From Actinomycetota bacterium (GTDB taxonomy: Bacteria > Actinomycetota > Actinomycetes > Acidothermales > Acidothermaceae): 20,581 nucleotides of DNA. This document shows, piece after piece, positions 1 through 7,228 of this stretch. Made by a program: the position numbers and the translations under genes. Location: NCBI GenBank assembly GCA_003134755.1, contig PLCK01000231.1, forward strand, positions 1 through 20,581, written 5' to 3'. Numbering within the stretch: the first letter of the stretch is position 1; every line of letters starts with the position of its first letter. A model generated the notes under the pieces. That model saw only the letters and a program-made list of their open reading frames with translations. It searched no databases and had not been told where the DNA came from.

Positions 1-1428
1 GTGCGTGGCGCGGATTTTACGGCCGCGATGGTGTTCATGGTCGCTTCGACCAACCTCGTCGTCGAACTCGGCATCGTGTTGTGGTTACTGCTCGGATGGC
101 AATTCGCCCTGGCCGAATTCGTCGGTGGCGCGATCATGATCGTGCTGCTGGGGCTCGTGCTGCCCCGAGTGATCCCCGAAGCGTGGCTCCGGCAGGCCCG
201 CGATGAGCTCAGCGACAGCACCGACCATGGTGGCGCTCACGAACATCACGGCCAGCAAGACAGCGAACTCGTGATGCGACCCTGGCGGGAGCGAATCCGT
301 AGCCGGGCCGGTTGGTCGGAGGCAAGCGGGTTCACCATCAGCGACCTGACGATGATCCGCAAAGAAATGGCAGCCGGGTTCGTTGTCGCGGGGTTCGCCG
401 CTGCGCTGGTGCCGACCTGGTTCTGGCGCGCAGTTTTCATCACCGGGCACGGTTTCTGGTCAAGCCTGGAGAACGTGGTGCTTGGGCCGTTCGTAGCGAT
501 CATCAGTTTCGTCTGCTCTATCGGAAACGTGCCGCTCGCAGCCGCATTGTGGAAGGGCGGAATCAGCTTCGGCGGAGTCGTGTCGTTCGTCTTCGCCGAC
601 CTGATCACGATTCCGCTGCTGCTGATCTACCGCAAGTACTTCGGCGCGCATCTGACGCTGCGGCTGCTCGCCGCGTTCTGGACCGTGATGAGCATCGCCG
701 GCCTGGCCACCGAATACCTGTTCAAGCTCGCGAACATCGTGCCCGCCAACCAGCTGCGGCTGACGTCGACAACGCACCTCGGCGTCAACTACACGACGGT
801 CCTCAACATCATCGCTGCGCTCGTGTTCACCGCCATCTACGCGACGTACCGCACGAGTCGCCACAGCATCGACGAGGACGTAGCTCCGTATGCCAAGGAC
901 GTCGTGTGCGGCATGCAAGTGGAGAAGGCACACGCACCCGCGCGCACGAGCCACGGCGGCAAGACGTTCTACTTCTGCTCAGACCGCTGCCGGCACCGCT
1001 TCAGTGCCGACCCGGCGAAGTTCGTCAGCGGCGTCGGCCTGGAATCGATGGGCGCCGAGCCCGCCGGCGCCGCTCACGGCGAAGCTGTCGTCGATCCGGT
1101 CTGCGGCATGCGCGTACCCGGGACCGAGTCCGCACTGCGCTACGAATACGCGGGAAGGGACTACCTGTTCTGCTCCGGCGGCTGCCGCGACCTCTTCGTC
1201 GGTGACCCGATCGCGCATCTGATCGTCGCGCGAGACCCGGTGTGCGGCATGGACGTAACAGTCGCGGGCGCTACCGCAGTGGCCCGTCATGACGACCTGC
1301 GGTACGTGTTTTGCGGCGTCGGATGTCGCGACGCCTTCGTGACCGACCCTCAAAGCTACCTGAGCGGCAAAACACCGGGCGCCGAGCTGCATCAGATCAC
1401 CTCCACTCCTTCTAGCCTCGAGACCTGA
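1..1428 (+). CDS. Permease (DUF318/ArsP-like) fused to three YHS domains, 5'-truncated
   Basis: The frame is open from the first base and enters inside a permease of the DUF318/UPF0718 type, so the true start lies upstream. The stop is at 1426-1428. Hydrophobic segments are visible at about residues 9-31, 35-56, 124-147, 156-178, 190-210, 217-238 and 263-282 of the visible part. Three consecutive YHS domains follow. Each has a [DV]PVCGM-type Cys and a later FC-x3-C pair: Cys303/326/330, Cys368/391/395 and Cys415/438/442. The permease family is known for metal(loid) or small-molecule transport, and YHS domains are known metal-binding modules often attached to heavy-metal transporters. I infer a membrane transporter with a cytoplasmic or extracytoplasmic metal-loading tail. 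The substrate is unknown; copper, mercury or arsenical are possible. Single YHS tails are common; three in tandem is unusual. Confidence 0.85.
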   Translation: MRGADFTAAMVFMVASTNLVVELGIVLWLLLGWQFALAEFVGGAIMIVLLGLVLPRVIPEAWLRQARDELSDSTDHGGAHEHHGQQDSELVMRPWRERIRSRAGWSEASGFTISDLTMIRKEMAAGFVVAGFAAALVPTWFWRAVFITGHGFWSSLENVVLGPFVAIISFVCSIGNVPLAAALWKGGISFGGVVSFVFADLITIPLLLIYRKYFGAHLTLRLLAAFWTVMSIAGLATEYLFKLANIVPANQLRLTSTTHLGVNYTTVLNIIAALVFTAIYATYRTSRHSIDEDVAPYAKDVVCGMQVEKAHAPARTSHGGKTFYFCSDRCRHRFSADPAKFVSGVGLESMGAEPAGAAHGEAVVDPVCGMRVPGTESALRYEYAGRDYLFCSGGCRDLFVGDPIAHLIVARDPVCGMDVTVAGATAVARHDDLRYVFCGVGCRDAFVTDPQSYLSGKTPGAELHQITSTPSSLET

Positions 1429-1803
1429 GCAGCAACGAGAACTCTGTGGTCAACAGTCCACGTTGATCCCGAATCACGATCGAAGGATCGTCGGCGCCGA
1501 GATTTGCCGTTGTCAGATGCTCGGTCGAGTCCGACCGTTTCAATCTGTCGCGAACGAGCCAGCGAATTTGGCACCGTCGAGAAATGCCTCGTCGGGTCTC
1601 ACCCGGCACCAGTCGGCCTGCTCTCCCAGCGGGCGATACGGGCAATTCGACGACGGGTGAGGACATCGCGCGGCCTTTTGTCTGGCGATAGTGGGAGAGC
1701 CCGATTCGTTGCAGGGCTGCGGCCTGAATAGGCCGATAGGACTACACCAAGGCAGGGCGCAGCCTTTGTTTCCGGTAAATCTAGCCACATCGGCCTGCCG
1801 GTG

Positions 1804-1832
1804 TTGTGTACCCCCGGGGGGTCTCCTATGCT
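1804..1832 (+). promoter_or_regulatory. Putative promoter with CsoR-type palindrome in the spacer
   Basis: TTGTGT at 1804-1809 and TATGCT at 1827-1832 are separated by 17 bases, a standard sigma-70-like layout. The spacer is filled by TACCCCCGGGGGGT (1809-1822), a G/C-rich dyad like the other CsoR-type sites in this window. It lies about 40 bases before the riboswitch of the NlpC/P60 gene. The promoter call is inference from spacing. Metal or persulfide control of this gene is a hypothesis. Confidence 0.45.
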
Positions 1833-1867
1833 GCCTCGTGACCTCACCGTGACCTGCTCCGATCTTG

Positions 1868-2018
1868 GAAGCGACGGCGAGGTCGCCGCCTAATCCCGCA
1901 AGGGAACCGGGGACCCAGGTCCCTTGGGGTGAATCCGCACCAGCGCTGCTGGAGCGGTAGGGCTTCCTCTAGCCCGAACCCGTCAGCTAACTCGGTCGGC
2001 GGCCGGAAGAGGAAGGGC
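1868..2018 (+). ncRNA. Cyclic di-AMP (ydaO/yuaA) riboswitch
   Basis: The 600-base leader before the NlpC/P60 gene carries the conserved blocks of the ydaO riboswitch in the right order: AATCCCGCAAGGGAACCGGG near 1892, TTGGGGTGAATCC at 1924-1936, GCGGTAGGGC near 1954 and CCGTCAGCTAACTC at 1980-1993. It then closes in a GGAAGAGGAAGG purine stretch at 2005-2016. In actinobacteria this class is known to sit upstream of resuscitation and NlpC/P60 wall hydrolases, where c-di-AMP binding turns expression off. The 3' end of the element contains the ribosome binding site of the downstream gene, so ligand binding could also mask translation start. The outer limits are approximate. Confidence 0.92.
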
Positions 2019-2026
2019 TGCACGCC

Positions 2027-3199
2027 TTGGCGCGCTCGACCCGCACGTTCGCCGTACCCGTTGCTGCCCGCCGCGCCTTACGCCGGCTGACCCAGGTCGC
2101 GTCTGCTGTTGCAGCCGCTCTCGTTGTGGCTGCGATGCTGCCGGCGGCGGCTGCGCTGGCCGACCAGCCCAAGACAGTCGCTGAAGCCCAAGCGCAAATC
2201 GACTCCTTGGACAACCAGGCCGAGAGCGCCAGCGAGCAGTTCAACGCCGCCCAAGACCGACTCGCCAAGGCGAAGCTGACTGCGCAGGCCGCGACGGCGA
2301 CGGCCGGGGTGGCTCAAGCAGCGCTGGCCGCCGAGCGCGAACGCGTGGGCGCGTTCGCGGCCCAGACCTACCGCTCAGGCGGTGCCGGCCAGACGATGCT
2401 CGCGACCGTGCTGTCCACCGGCGACCCGGCCCAGGCGGCGCAGAAGATCGAGACGCTGCGACACCTCGGCAACCAGCAATCCGATGTACTGCGCGCAGCG
2501 CACGTCGCCGACCTCCGCTACAGCCAGGCAATGAAAGCAGCGACACAGGCGAGTACGGCGGCGACCGCGCTCACCGTGGCCATCGCCAAGCAGAAGCAAC
2601 ACATCGACGCCCTGATCGCGCAAAGCCAGCAAGTGCTCGATCGACTAAGTGCTGACCAGCGGGCGACACTGCTCGCCACCCAACGGGCGAAGGCAGCCGC
2701 CGACCAAGCCAGGGCATCCGCTGCACAAGCCGCCTGGCGGGCCGCACACGCCGCGCGACCTGCCAGTCGTGCGCTGGCCCGGCCGGCCGTTCGCGCGATC
2801 CAAGTACCGGTGCCCGCAGCGCCGCAGAGCAGCGGCGGCACGAGCATCGCCGACCGAGCGGTGGCTGCCGCGATGAGCAAGCTCGGCTCGCGGTACGTGT
2901 ACGGCGCGGGCGGTCCGAACACCTTCGACTGCTCCGGTCTCGTGCAATGGTCCTACGGTCAAGCCGGGGTGAGCACCGCGCACTACACCGGTACGTTCTG
3001 GAACAGCTACCGGCACGTTTCGACCACCGAACTGCAACCAGGCGACCTGGTTTTCTTCTACGCCGACAAACACCACGTCGGCATCTACATCGGCGGCGGC
3101 ATGATGGTCAACGCACCACACACCGGCGACGTCGTCCGCATCGCACCCGTATTCGGCGGCGGACGAGACTACGTCGGAGCCGTCCGCGTCGTTGGCTGA
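2027..3199 (+). CDS. Secreted NlpC/P60 peptidoglycan hydrolase with N-terminal coiled coil
   Basis: This 390-residue protein probably acts outside the membrane, cutting peptide stems of peptidoglycan (D-Glu to meso-DAP bond in relatives). The TTG start at 2027 is chosen because the purine-rich RBS GGAAGAGGAAGG at 2005-2016 lies 10 bases upstream. Residues 1-45 form a signal peptide with twin basic runs and an ALA|DQ cleavage site. Residues about 50-245 are an Ala/Gln/Lys-rich coiled coil like those of RipA/PcsB-type hydrolases, followed by a short Pro/Ala linker. The NlpC/P60 domain occupies about 272-390 and has a complete triad: Cys302 in FDCSGLVQW, His350 in HVGIYIG and His365. It is preceded by a c-di-AMP riboswitch, which fits control of wall hydrolysis by turgor signals. 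The gene stands alone. Confidence 0.92.
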   Translation: MARSTRTFAVPVAARRALRRLTQVASAVAAALVVAAMLPAAAALADQPKTVAEAQAQIDSLDNQAESASEQFNAAQDRLAKAKLTAQAATATAGVAQAALAAERERVGAFAAQTYRSGGAGQTMLATVLSTGDPAQAAQKIETLRHLGNQQSDVLRAAHVADLRYSQAMKAATQASTAATALTVAIAKQKQHIDALIAQSQQVLDRLSADQRATLLATQRAKAAADQARASAAQAAWRAAHAARPASRALARPAVRAIQVPVPAAPQSSGGTSIADRAVAAAMSKLGSRYVYGAGGPNTFDCSGLVQWSYGQAGVSTAHYTGTFWNSYRHVSTTELQPGDLVFFYADKHHVGIYIGGGMMVNAPHTGDVVRIAPVFGGGRDYVGAVRVVG

Positions 3200-3289
3200 A
3201 CGGACGGCCGGGCGTGGATCGCAGGGCGTGAGCCGTGGACGAGGCGCTCTCCCCCGGCACCACGCCGGCACGGCCCTCCTGGACGGTGA

Positions 3290-3470
3290 CCTGGGTCCGG
3301 CTCGCCGGCGGCCTCACGTTCGGCGTCATGGGCGCTGGTGTGCGCATCGACGATGGTCTGTTGATCGTCACCTCAGCTTCAGCACGTAACGCGTGGCCGA
3401 TCCACCGCAGTCGTACCTGACGCGGGCCGAGCACCTCCAGCTCTGCGTCGGCCTTCGCGGGCGTCGCGGC
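3290..3470 (-). pseudogene. Remnant of a CDF cation exporter C-terminal domain
   Basis: On the minus strand this stretch encodes VRLRWIGHALRAEAEVTIN, then, after a frameshift near 3357, IVDAHTSAHDAEREAA. The intact CDF exporter at 17997-19028 has LRIRWIGHTLRAEADITV followed by VGEAHDLAHHAEQHLL in one frame, so the match spans the frameshift. No transmembrane part is present. It is a broken fragment of the cytoplasmic domain of a paralogous or unrelated CDF gene. The limits are uncertain because similarity fades at both ends. Confidence 0.55.
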
Positions 3471-3540
3471 TGTGCGGAGCGATCAGCCGGCCGGACACGA
3501 TCCTCGCGGCTCTGGCGGCGTCCGGATCTTCGTCAAGTCT

Positions 3541-3568
3541 TTGTCATTGGCCTCAGGAGACCTATGGC
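3541..3568 (+). promoter_or_regulatory. Putative promoter of the SHOCT-PepSY-two-component operon
   Basis: TTGTCA at 3541-3546 and TATGGC at 3563-3568 are 16 bases apart, about 75 bases before the first start codon at 3644. A short dyad, CCTCA (3551-3555) and TGAGG (3570-3574), overlaps the -10 region and could be a regulator site. This is assigned from spacing only. Confidence 0.3.
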
Positions 3569-3643
3569 TTGAGGGGGGAGCTTGGAAGCAAGGACGACAG
3601 CCAAGCAGCTGCCGCCACGTGCCCGGTCAGCAGGGAGGTAGCC

Positions 3644-3889
3644 ATGATGGATTGGAACGGTGGGATGGGTGGGGGCGCCTGGGTGTTCATGGGGATCTTC
3701 TGGATCGCGCTGCTCGCGCTGATTCTCTTCCTGGTGGTTCGCCTTCTGCCTTCCAACGGGCGCAGTGGTTCGTCGCAGCAGGACAGCCCAGAGGAGATCT
3801 TGGACCGGCGGTTTGCCCACGGCGACATCGACGTGCAGACCTACCAGGCCCAGCGCACGGCGCTCGCGGCGGCACGGGGAAAGCGATGA
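3644..3889 (+). CDS. Small SHOCT-domain membrane protein
   Basis: The protein has 81 residues. The start at 3644 follows GGGAGG at 3633-3638 with good spacing; a longer in-frame start at 3569 has no such support. A Gly/Met-rich N-terminus leads into one transmembrane helix at about residues 13-34. A C-terminal SHOCT motif follows (EEILDRRFAHGDID and a following YQ.QR helix, about residues 49-76). SHOCT modules are known as short oligomerisation or recruitment motifs on bacterial membrane proteins, and the exact role is unknown. Its stop overlaps the next start (ATGA at 3886-3889), so the two are translationally coupled. A second SHOCT protein lies at 20027-20254 beside a CsoR gene, which suggests a link with metal stress. 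Confidence 0.85.
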   Translation: MMDWNGGMGGGAWVFMGIFWIALLALILFLVVRLLPSNGRSGSSQQDSPEEILDRRFAHGDIDVQTYQAQRTALAAARGKR

Positions 3890-4482
3890 TGCGCGCTCCG
3901 CGTCGCGGCTGGCTCGTGGCGGCCCTAGGCGCGGCGGTGGTAGCTCTGGTGGGCAGTGTCACTGCGGTCGTCGCCGCGACGGGCGTGGCTTCCGGCACGT
4001 CGTCGACCTCCGGCCGGGAGACGACACTGGGATCGATGATGAGCGGGACCCAGTCCGGTCGCGGAACGTCGGTGATGGGCGGCACTCAGTTCGGTGCCGG
4101 GATGTCGATGATGGGCGGCGGCGCGGTCGCCGGGTTGGGGATGGGGTCGGTGTGGTTGGCCGGGGATGGTGCCGCACTGACCTCGATCGCCTCGGCTCGG
4201 CAGCGGGCCGCGATGGCTGCGGCGCCCGACGGGCTGCACCCCGGAGAGGTCATCTGGTTCGACAACGGTTTCTATGTCGAGCTCAAGGACAGCTCGGGGG
4301 CCTCGGCGACCGAGGTGCTCGTCGATGCCGTCAACGGTGCTGTCACCACCGAGCCCGGACCCGCGATGATGTGGAATACCCGCTACGGCATGCGCTTCGC
4401 CGGTGGGCCCGCGCCCGCGATCACCGCCGAGCAGGCGCGGCAGATCGCCGACCGCTGGCTGCGGGATAACCTTCCCGGGTAG
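3886..4482 (+). CDS. Membrane-anchored Met-rich PepSY-type protein, cut short by an amber codon
   Basis: The start ATG at 3886 overlaps the upstream stop. Residues about 8-32 form a signal anchor. A Gly/Met/Ser-rich stretch (about 45-90) with repeated SMM and GMSMMGG motifs follows and could bind a soft metal such as copper. A PepSY-like region (EVIWFDNGFYVELKD, then AEQARQIADRWLRDN) runs to residue 198. The frame stops at TAG 4480-4482, but the same frame continues for 50 more codons with clear protein-like sequence. The protein made here is therefore probably truncated, unless the amber codon is read through or is an assembly error. It lies between a SHOCT gene and a two-component pair, suggesting a periplasm-facing partner of the sensor. 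The function is unproven. Confidence 0.75.
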   Translation: MMRAPRRGWLVAALGAAVVALVGSVTAVVAATGVASGTSSTSGRETTLGSMMSGTQSGRGTSVMGGTQFGAGMSMMGGGAVAGLGMGSVWLAGDGAALTSIASARQRAAMAAAPDGLHPGEVIWFDNGFYVELKDSSGASATEVLVDAVNGAVTTEPGPAMMWNTRYGMRFAGGPAPAITAEQARQIADRWLRDNLPG

Positions 4483-4635
4483 GTCGCCGACTCGGCGGAC
4501 ACTTATCCGGGGTACTACACCCTGGAGACCACCGCTGACGGGCGGATCGTGGGGATGTTGTCGGTCAACGCCGCCACGTGGACGGTGTGGTCGCACACCT
4601 GGCACGGCCGATTCCTGGCCAAGGAGGACAGCTGA
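4483..4635 (+). pseudogene. Severed C-terminal end of the PepSY-type protein
   Basis: Reading on in the same frame after the TAG at 4480-4482 gives about 50 residues, starting VADSADTYPGYYTLETT and containing DGRIVGMLSVNAATW and HTWHGRFLA, and ending at TGA 4633-4635. This is the expected end of the PepSY-family domain begun upstream. Without the amber codon the full protein would be 249 residues. A single C-to-T change in a CAG (Gln) codon would explain it. An AAGGAGG at 4621-4627 near the end probably serves the response regulator. Confidence 0.7.
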
Positions 4636-4691
4636 GCCCCACTGCACCGAATGCGCCGGACTCCGAGCCGGCCGGGTGGTCTGCGGCGCCC

Positions 4692-5423
4692 GTGAGCAGC
4701 GCCCGACCGGTGCGGGCGCTTGTCGTCGATGACGAGCCCAGCCTGGTCCGCGCGGTGGTCGGCTACCTGGTGCGGGAGGGCTTCGACGTGCAGTCCGCCG
4801 CGGATGGGGAGCAGGCCCTGCGGATCGCGCGTCAGGACAATCCCGATGTCGTCGTCCTGGACCTGATGCTGCCCGGTATCGACGGCGTCGAGGTGTGCCG
4901 GGTGCTGCGCACCTTCAGCGACGCCTACGTGGTCATGTTGACGGCCCGGGCTGACGAGGTCGACAAGCTGATCGGGCTGTCGGTCGGCGCTGACGATTAC
5001 CTGACCAAGCCGTTTAGTTCCCGAGAACTGGTCGCCCGGATTCGGACCATGTTGCGCCGCCCCCGGGGGCCTGGCGGCAGCCCACCGAGCGCGCTCACCA
5101 CGGATGTCGGCGGCGAGCCGTCGGTCCGCCGATTCGGAGCGCTGGCGGTGGACCCGCAGGCGCGGGAAGTCCGCATCGATGCGACTCCGGTGGCGCTGAC
5201 GCGCACCGAGTTCGACGTTCTTGACGCGCTCAGCGAACGTCCACGGCAAGCCTTCACCAGATCGCAGCTCATCGAGCGGGTGTGGGGCGCCGACTGGTTC
5301 GGGGATGAGCATCTCGTCGACATTCACATCGGCCACCTACGACGCAAGTTCGACGACGACCCGCAGCATCCGCGCTACATCCTCACGGTGCGCGGCATCG
5401 GATACCGCATGGGACCCGGATGA
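4692..5423 (+). CDS. OmpR/PhoB-family response regulator
   Basis: This 243-residue cytoplasmic transcription factor is paired with the kinase that follows. The receiver domain (about 7-120) has the acidic pair Asp13/Asp14, phospho-acceptor Asp57 in VVLDLMLPG, Thr84 and Lys106 in YLTKPF. A winged-helix DNA-binding domain occupies about 140-240, with LTRTEFDVLDAL and the recognition part ending VRGIGYRMG. GTG 4692 gives a normal N-terminus, but the strongest RBS (AAGGAGG, 4621-4627) lies further upstream, so a start nearer 4632 (a CTG) or at 4578 cannot be excluded. The stop overlaps the kinase ATG (ATGA, 5420-5423). Position after the SHOCT and PepSY genes suggests an envelope or metal signal. 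The target genes are unknown. Confidence 0.9.
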   Translation: MSSARPVRALVVDDEPSLVRAVVGYLVREGFDVQSAADGEQALRIARQDNPDVVVLDLMLPGIDGVEVCRVLRTFSDAYVVMLTARADEVDKLIGLSVGADDYLTKPFSSRELVARIRTMLRRPRGPGGSPPSALTTDVGGEPSVRRFGALAVDPQAREVRIDATPVALTRTEFDVLDALSERPRQAFTRSQLIERVWGADWFGDEHLVDIHIGHLRRKFDDDPQHPRYILTVRGIGYRMGPG

Positions 5424-6658
5424 CGCCCGGCACCGATGTTTCCCGCGCACGCCGAGCAGACCGCTATCCGGGATCGGGCCGTCTCGCCCGCCTGCTGGCA
5501 CGCCCGGCCTTTCAGAGCCTCGGCCTCGCGCCGCGGCTGTTCTTCGCGATGGCCCTGGTCGTCGTGGCAGGGGCCGCAACGCTGCTGGCAGTCTCGCTGC
5601 TCGTCGCCCCGCAAGTCTTCTACGGTCACCTCCACAGGTCAGGCCTGTCGTTGGTGACCCCGGCCGTGCAGCACCATGTCGATGAGGCGTTCAGCCAAGC
5701 CCTCTGGTTGTCATTGTCCCTCGGTGTGCTCGCTGCCATCGGCGCGGCGACGCTCGTGACGTGGCTGGTGTCGCGTCGGCTGGCTTCCCCGGTGGCCGAG
5801 GTCGCGGAGGCCACGACGCGCCTTGCGCACGGCCACTACGACACCGTCGTGCCCGATCCCGGCCTTGGCCCGGAGTTCGCGGCGCTCACCGTGGCGGTCA
5901 ACCAGCTAGCCCAACTGCTGGGTAGTTCCGAGGAGATCCGTAGGCGGCTGCTCGCCGACCTCACCCACGAACTACGCACGCCGTTGGCCTCGTTGGAGGC
6001 GACAGTGGAGGCGATCACTGACGGCGTCCTGCCGGTTGACCAGACCACCCTGGACACCCTCGCCGAACAGGCCAGCCGGCTGCACCGTCTGGTCGCCGAC
6101 CTGGAATCGGTGTCCCGCGCCGAGGAACGCCAACTCGCACTCGACCCCAGACCTGTCCGATTGAGCGACATTGCCAAGCGCGCCGTCGACGTGCTGCGCC
6201 CGCGCTTTGACAGTGAGGGTGTTGTGCTCACCCTGAACAGTCTTCCCGCCGGCCCGATCGTGACGGCGGACGCGGACCGTTTGGTCGCGGCGTTGATGAA
6301 CGTGCTGGACAACGCGTTGCGCCACACGCCGCGCGGCCGCAATGTGATTGTCGCTGTCGACGCAATCGGTTCGACATCGTCCGACCATGGTCGCGCCTTG
6401 CTGACCGTGACCGACACCGGTGAGGGGTTCGAATCCGCGCAAGCCACGCTCCTGTTCGAGCGTTTCTACCGTACCGACCCCGCGCGAACGACCAATCGCC
6501 CCACCGGTGGAAGGCATGGTTCCGGGATCGGCCTGACCATCGCCCGCGCCATCGTGGAGGCCCACCACGGCGAGATCAGCGCCCAGTCCAGCGGACCGGA
6601 CCTCGGGGCCCGTTTCACGATCAGCCTGCCGATCGCGCCAGAGCCAATCCACCAGTAA
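5420..6658 (+). CDS. Sensor histidine kinase with HAMP domain
   Basis: The protein has 412 residues in the inner membrane. Transmembrane helices at about 40-63 and 94-116 enclose a very short outer loop of about 30 residues, followed by HAMP (about 117-170). The HisKA box DLTHELRTPLASLEA carries the phospho-acceptor His183. The ATPase domain shows the N box (LMNVLDNALRHTPRG, Asn298), G1 box DTGEGF (Asp332) and G2 box GSGIGL (367-372). With such a small sensor loop, the signal may come through a partner protein such as the PepSY or SHOCT protein encoded in the same operon; this is inference. It overlaps the response regulator by four bases. Confidence 0.92.
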   Translation: MTPGTDVSRARRADRYPGSGRLARLLARPAFQSLGLAPRLFFAMALVVVAGAATLLAVSLLVAPQVFYGHLHRSGLSLVTPAVQHHVDEAFSQALWLSLSLGVLAAIGAATLVTWLVSRRLASPVAEVAEATTRLAHGHYDTVVPDPGLGPEFAALTVAVNQLAQLLGSSEEIRRRLLADLTHELRTPLASLEATVEAITDGVLPVDQTTLDTLAEQASRLHRLVADLESVSRAEERQLALDPRPVRLSDIAKRAVDVLRPRFDSEGVVLTLNSLPAGPIVTADADRLVAALMNVLDNALRHTPRGRNVIVAVDAIGSTSSDHGRALLTVTDTGEGFESAQATLLFERFYRTDPARTTNRPTGGRHGSGIGLTIARAIVEAHHGEISAQSSGPDLGARFTISLPIAPEPIHQ

Positions 6659-6800
6659 GGCTCCCGAGTGGAGTGGAGTTGCTTGCTCCGAGGGCCGGTC
6701 CTGGCGGCGACGGAGGGCCGCCTGCCCAGTGCGTCGCCCGGGGGCTCATCACGACGAACAGGGGTGCCGGGGGTGTCCCTGGCTCAGACTCGGACACGCT

Positions 6801-7199
6801 CTATGGGTTGCACGAAATCTCGACCGGCGGCGGCTCGTCGAGGGTGTTGTGGACGGTGCAGTGGGTGGCGACCGCGAGGAATGCATCGCGCCTGTCGGTG
6901 GGCAGGTCGGCCGGTGGGGTGATGCGGACGCTGATCTTGGTGACGCGGGTCGGGCGCCCGCCAACTTCATAGGTCGCGGCAACAGTGAGCCCGTGCGCTG
7001 AGAGGTCATGGCGCGCGAGATAGCGGCGGGCGTAAAACGCTACGCAACTGGCCAGTCCTGCGACGAACAGCTCGGTGGGCGTCGGCGCGGTGTCGTCCCC
7101 ACCGGCGTCAACGGGTTGGTCGACCGTGATGGTGTGGCCGCGGATGTCGATAGCGAAGCGGTCGCCGCTGAGGTGGCGCACCGCCAGATCCTCGGTCAT
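6801..7199 (-). CDS. OsmC/Ohr-family protein
   Basis: The protein has 132 residues. The ATG at 7199 is preceded by AAGGAG seven bases upstream. The fold signature is clear: DAGGDDTAPTPTELFVAGLASC with Cys52, and a second Cys114 in THCTVHNTL. Together these are the redox pair used by OsmC/Ohr proteins to reduce organic or lipid hydroperoxides, and by some relatives to handle persulfides. It follows the MMPL exporter by 29 bases on the same strand and is probably co-transcribed. In this window it fits a thiol or reactive-sulfur stress regulon together with thioredoxin. The substrate is not determined by the sequence. Confidence 0.88.
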   Translation of the reverse strand: MTEDLAVRHLSGDRFAIDIRGHTITVDQPVDAGGDDTAPTPTELFVAGLASCVAFYARRYLARHDLSAHGLTVAATYEVGGRPTRVTKISVRITPPADLPTDRRDAFLAVATHCTVHNTLDEPPPVEISCNP

Positions 7200-7228
7200 G
7201 TACAGACTCCTTCGGCGATCGATAGTGC

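Noticed and set aside
3569..3643. Longer start for the first SHOCT protein
   Set aside because: The extra 25 residues have no RBS and lie at or before the likely transcription start; the ATG at 3644 has GGGAGG.
3925..4647. Minus-strand frame of 240 codons opposite the PepSY gene
   Set aside because: It has no motif, is rich in Arg/Gly/Pro/His typical of shadow frames, and overlaps a supported operon.
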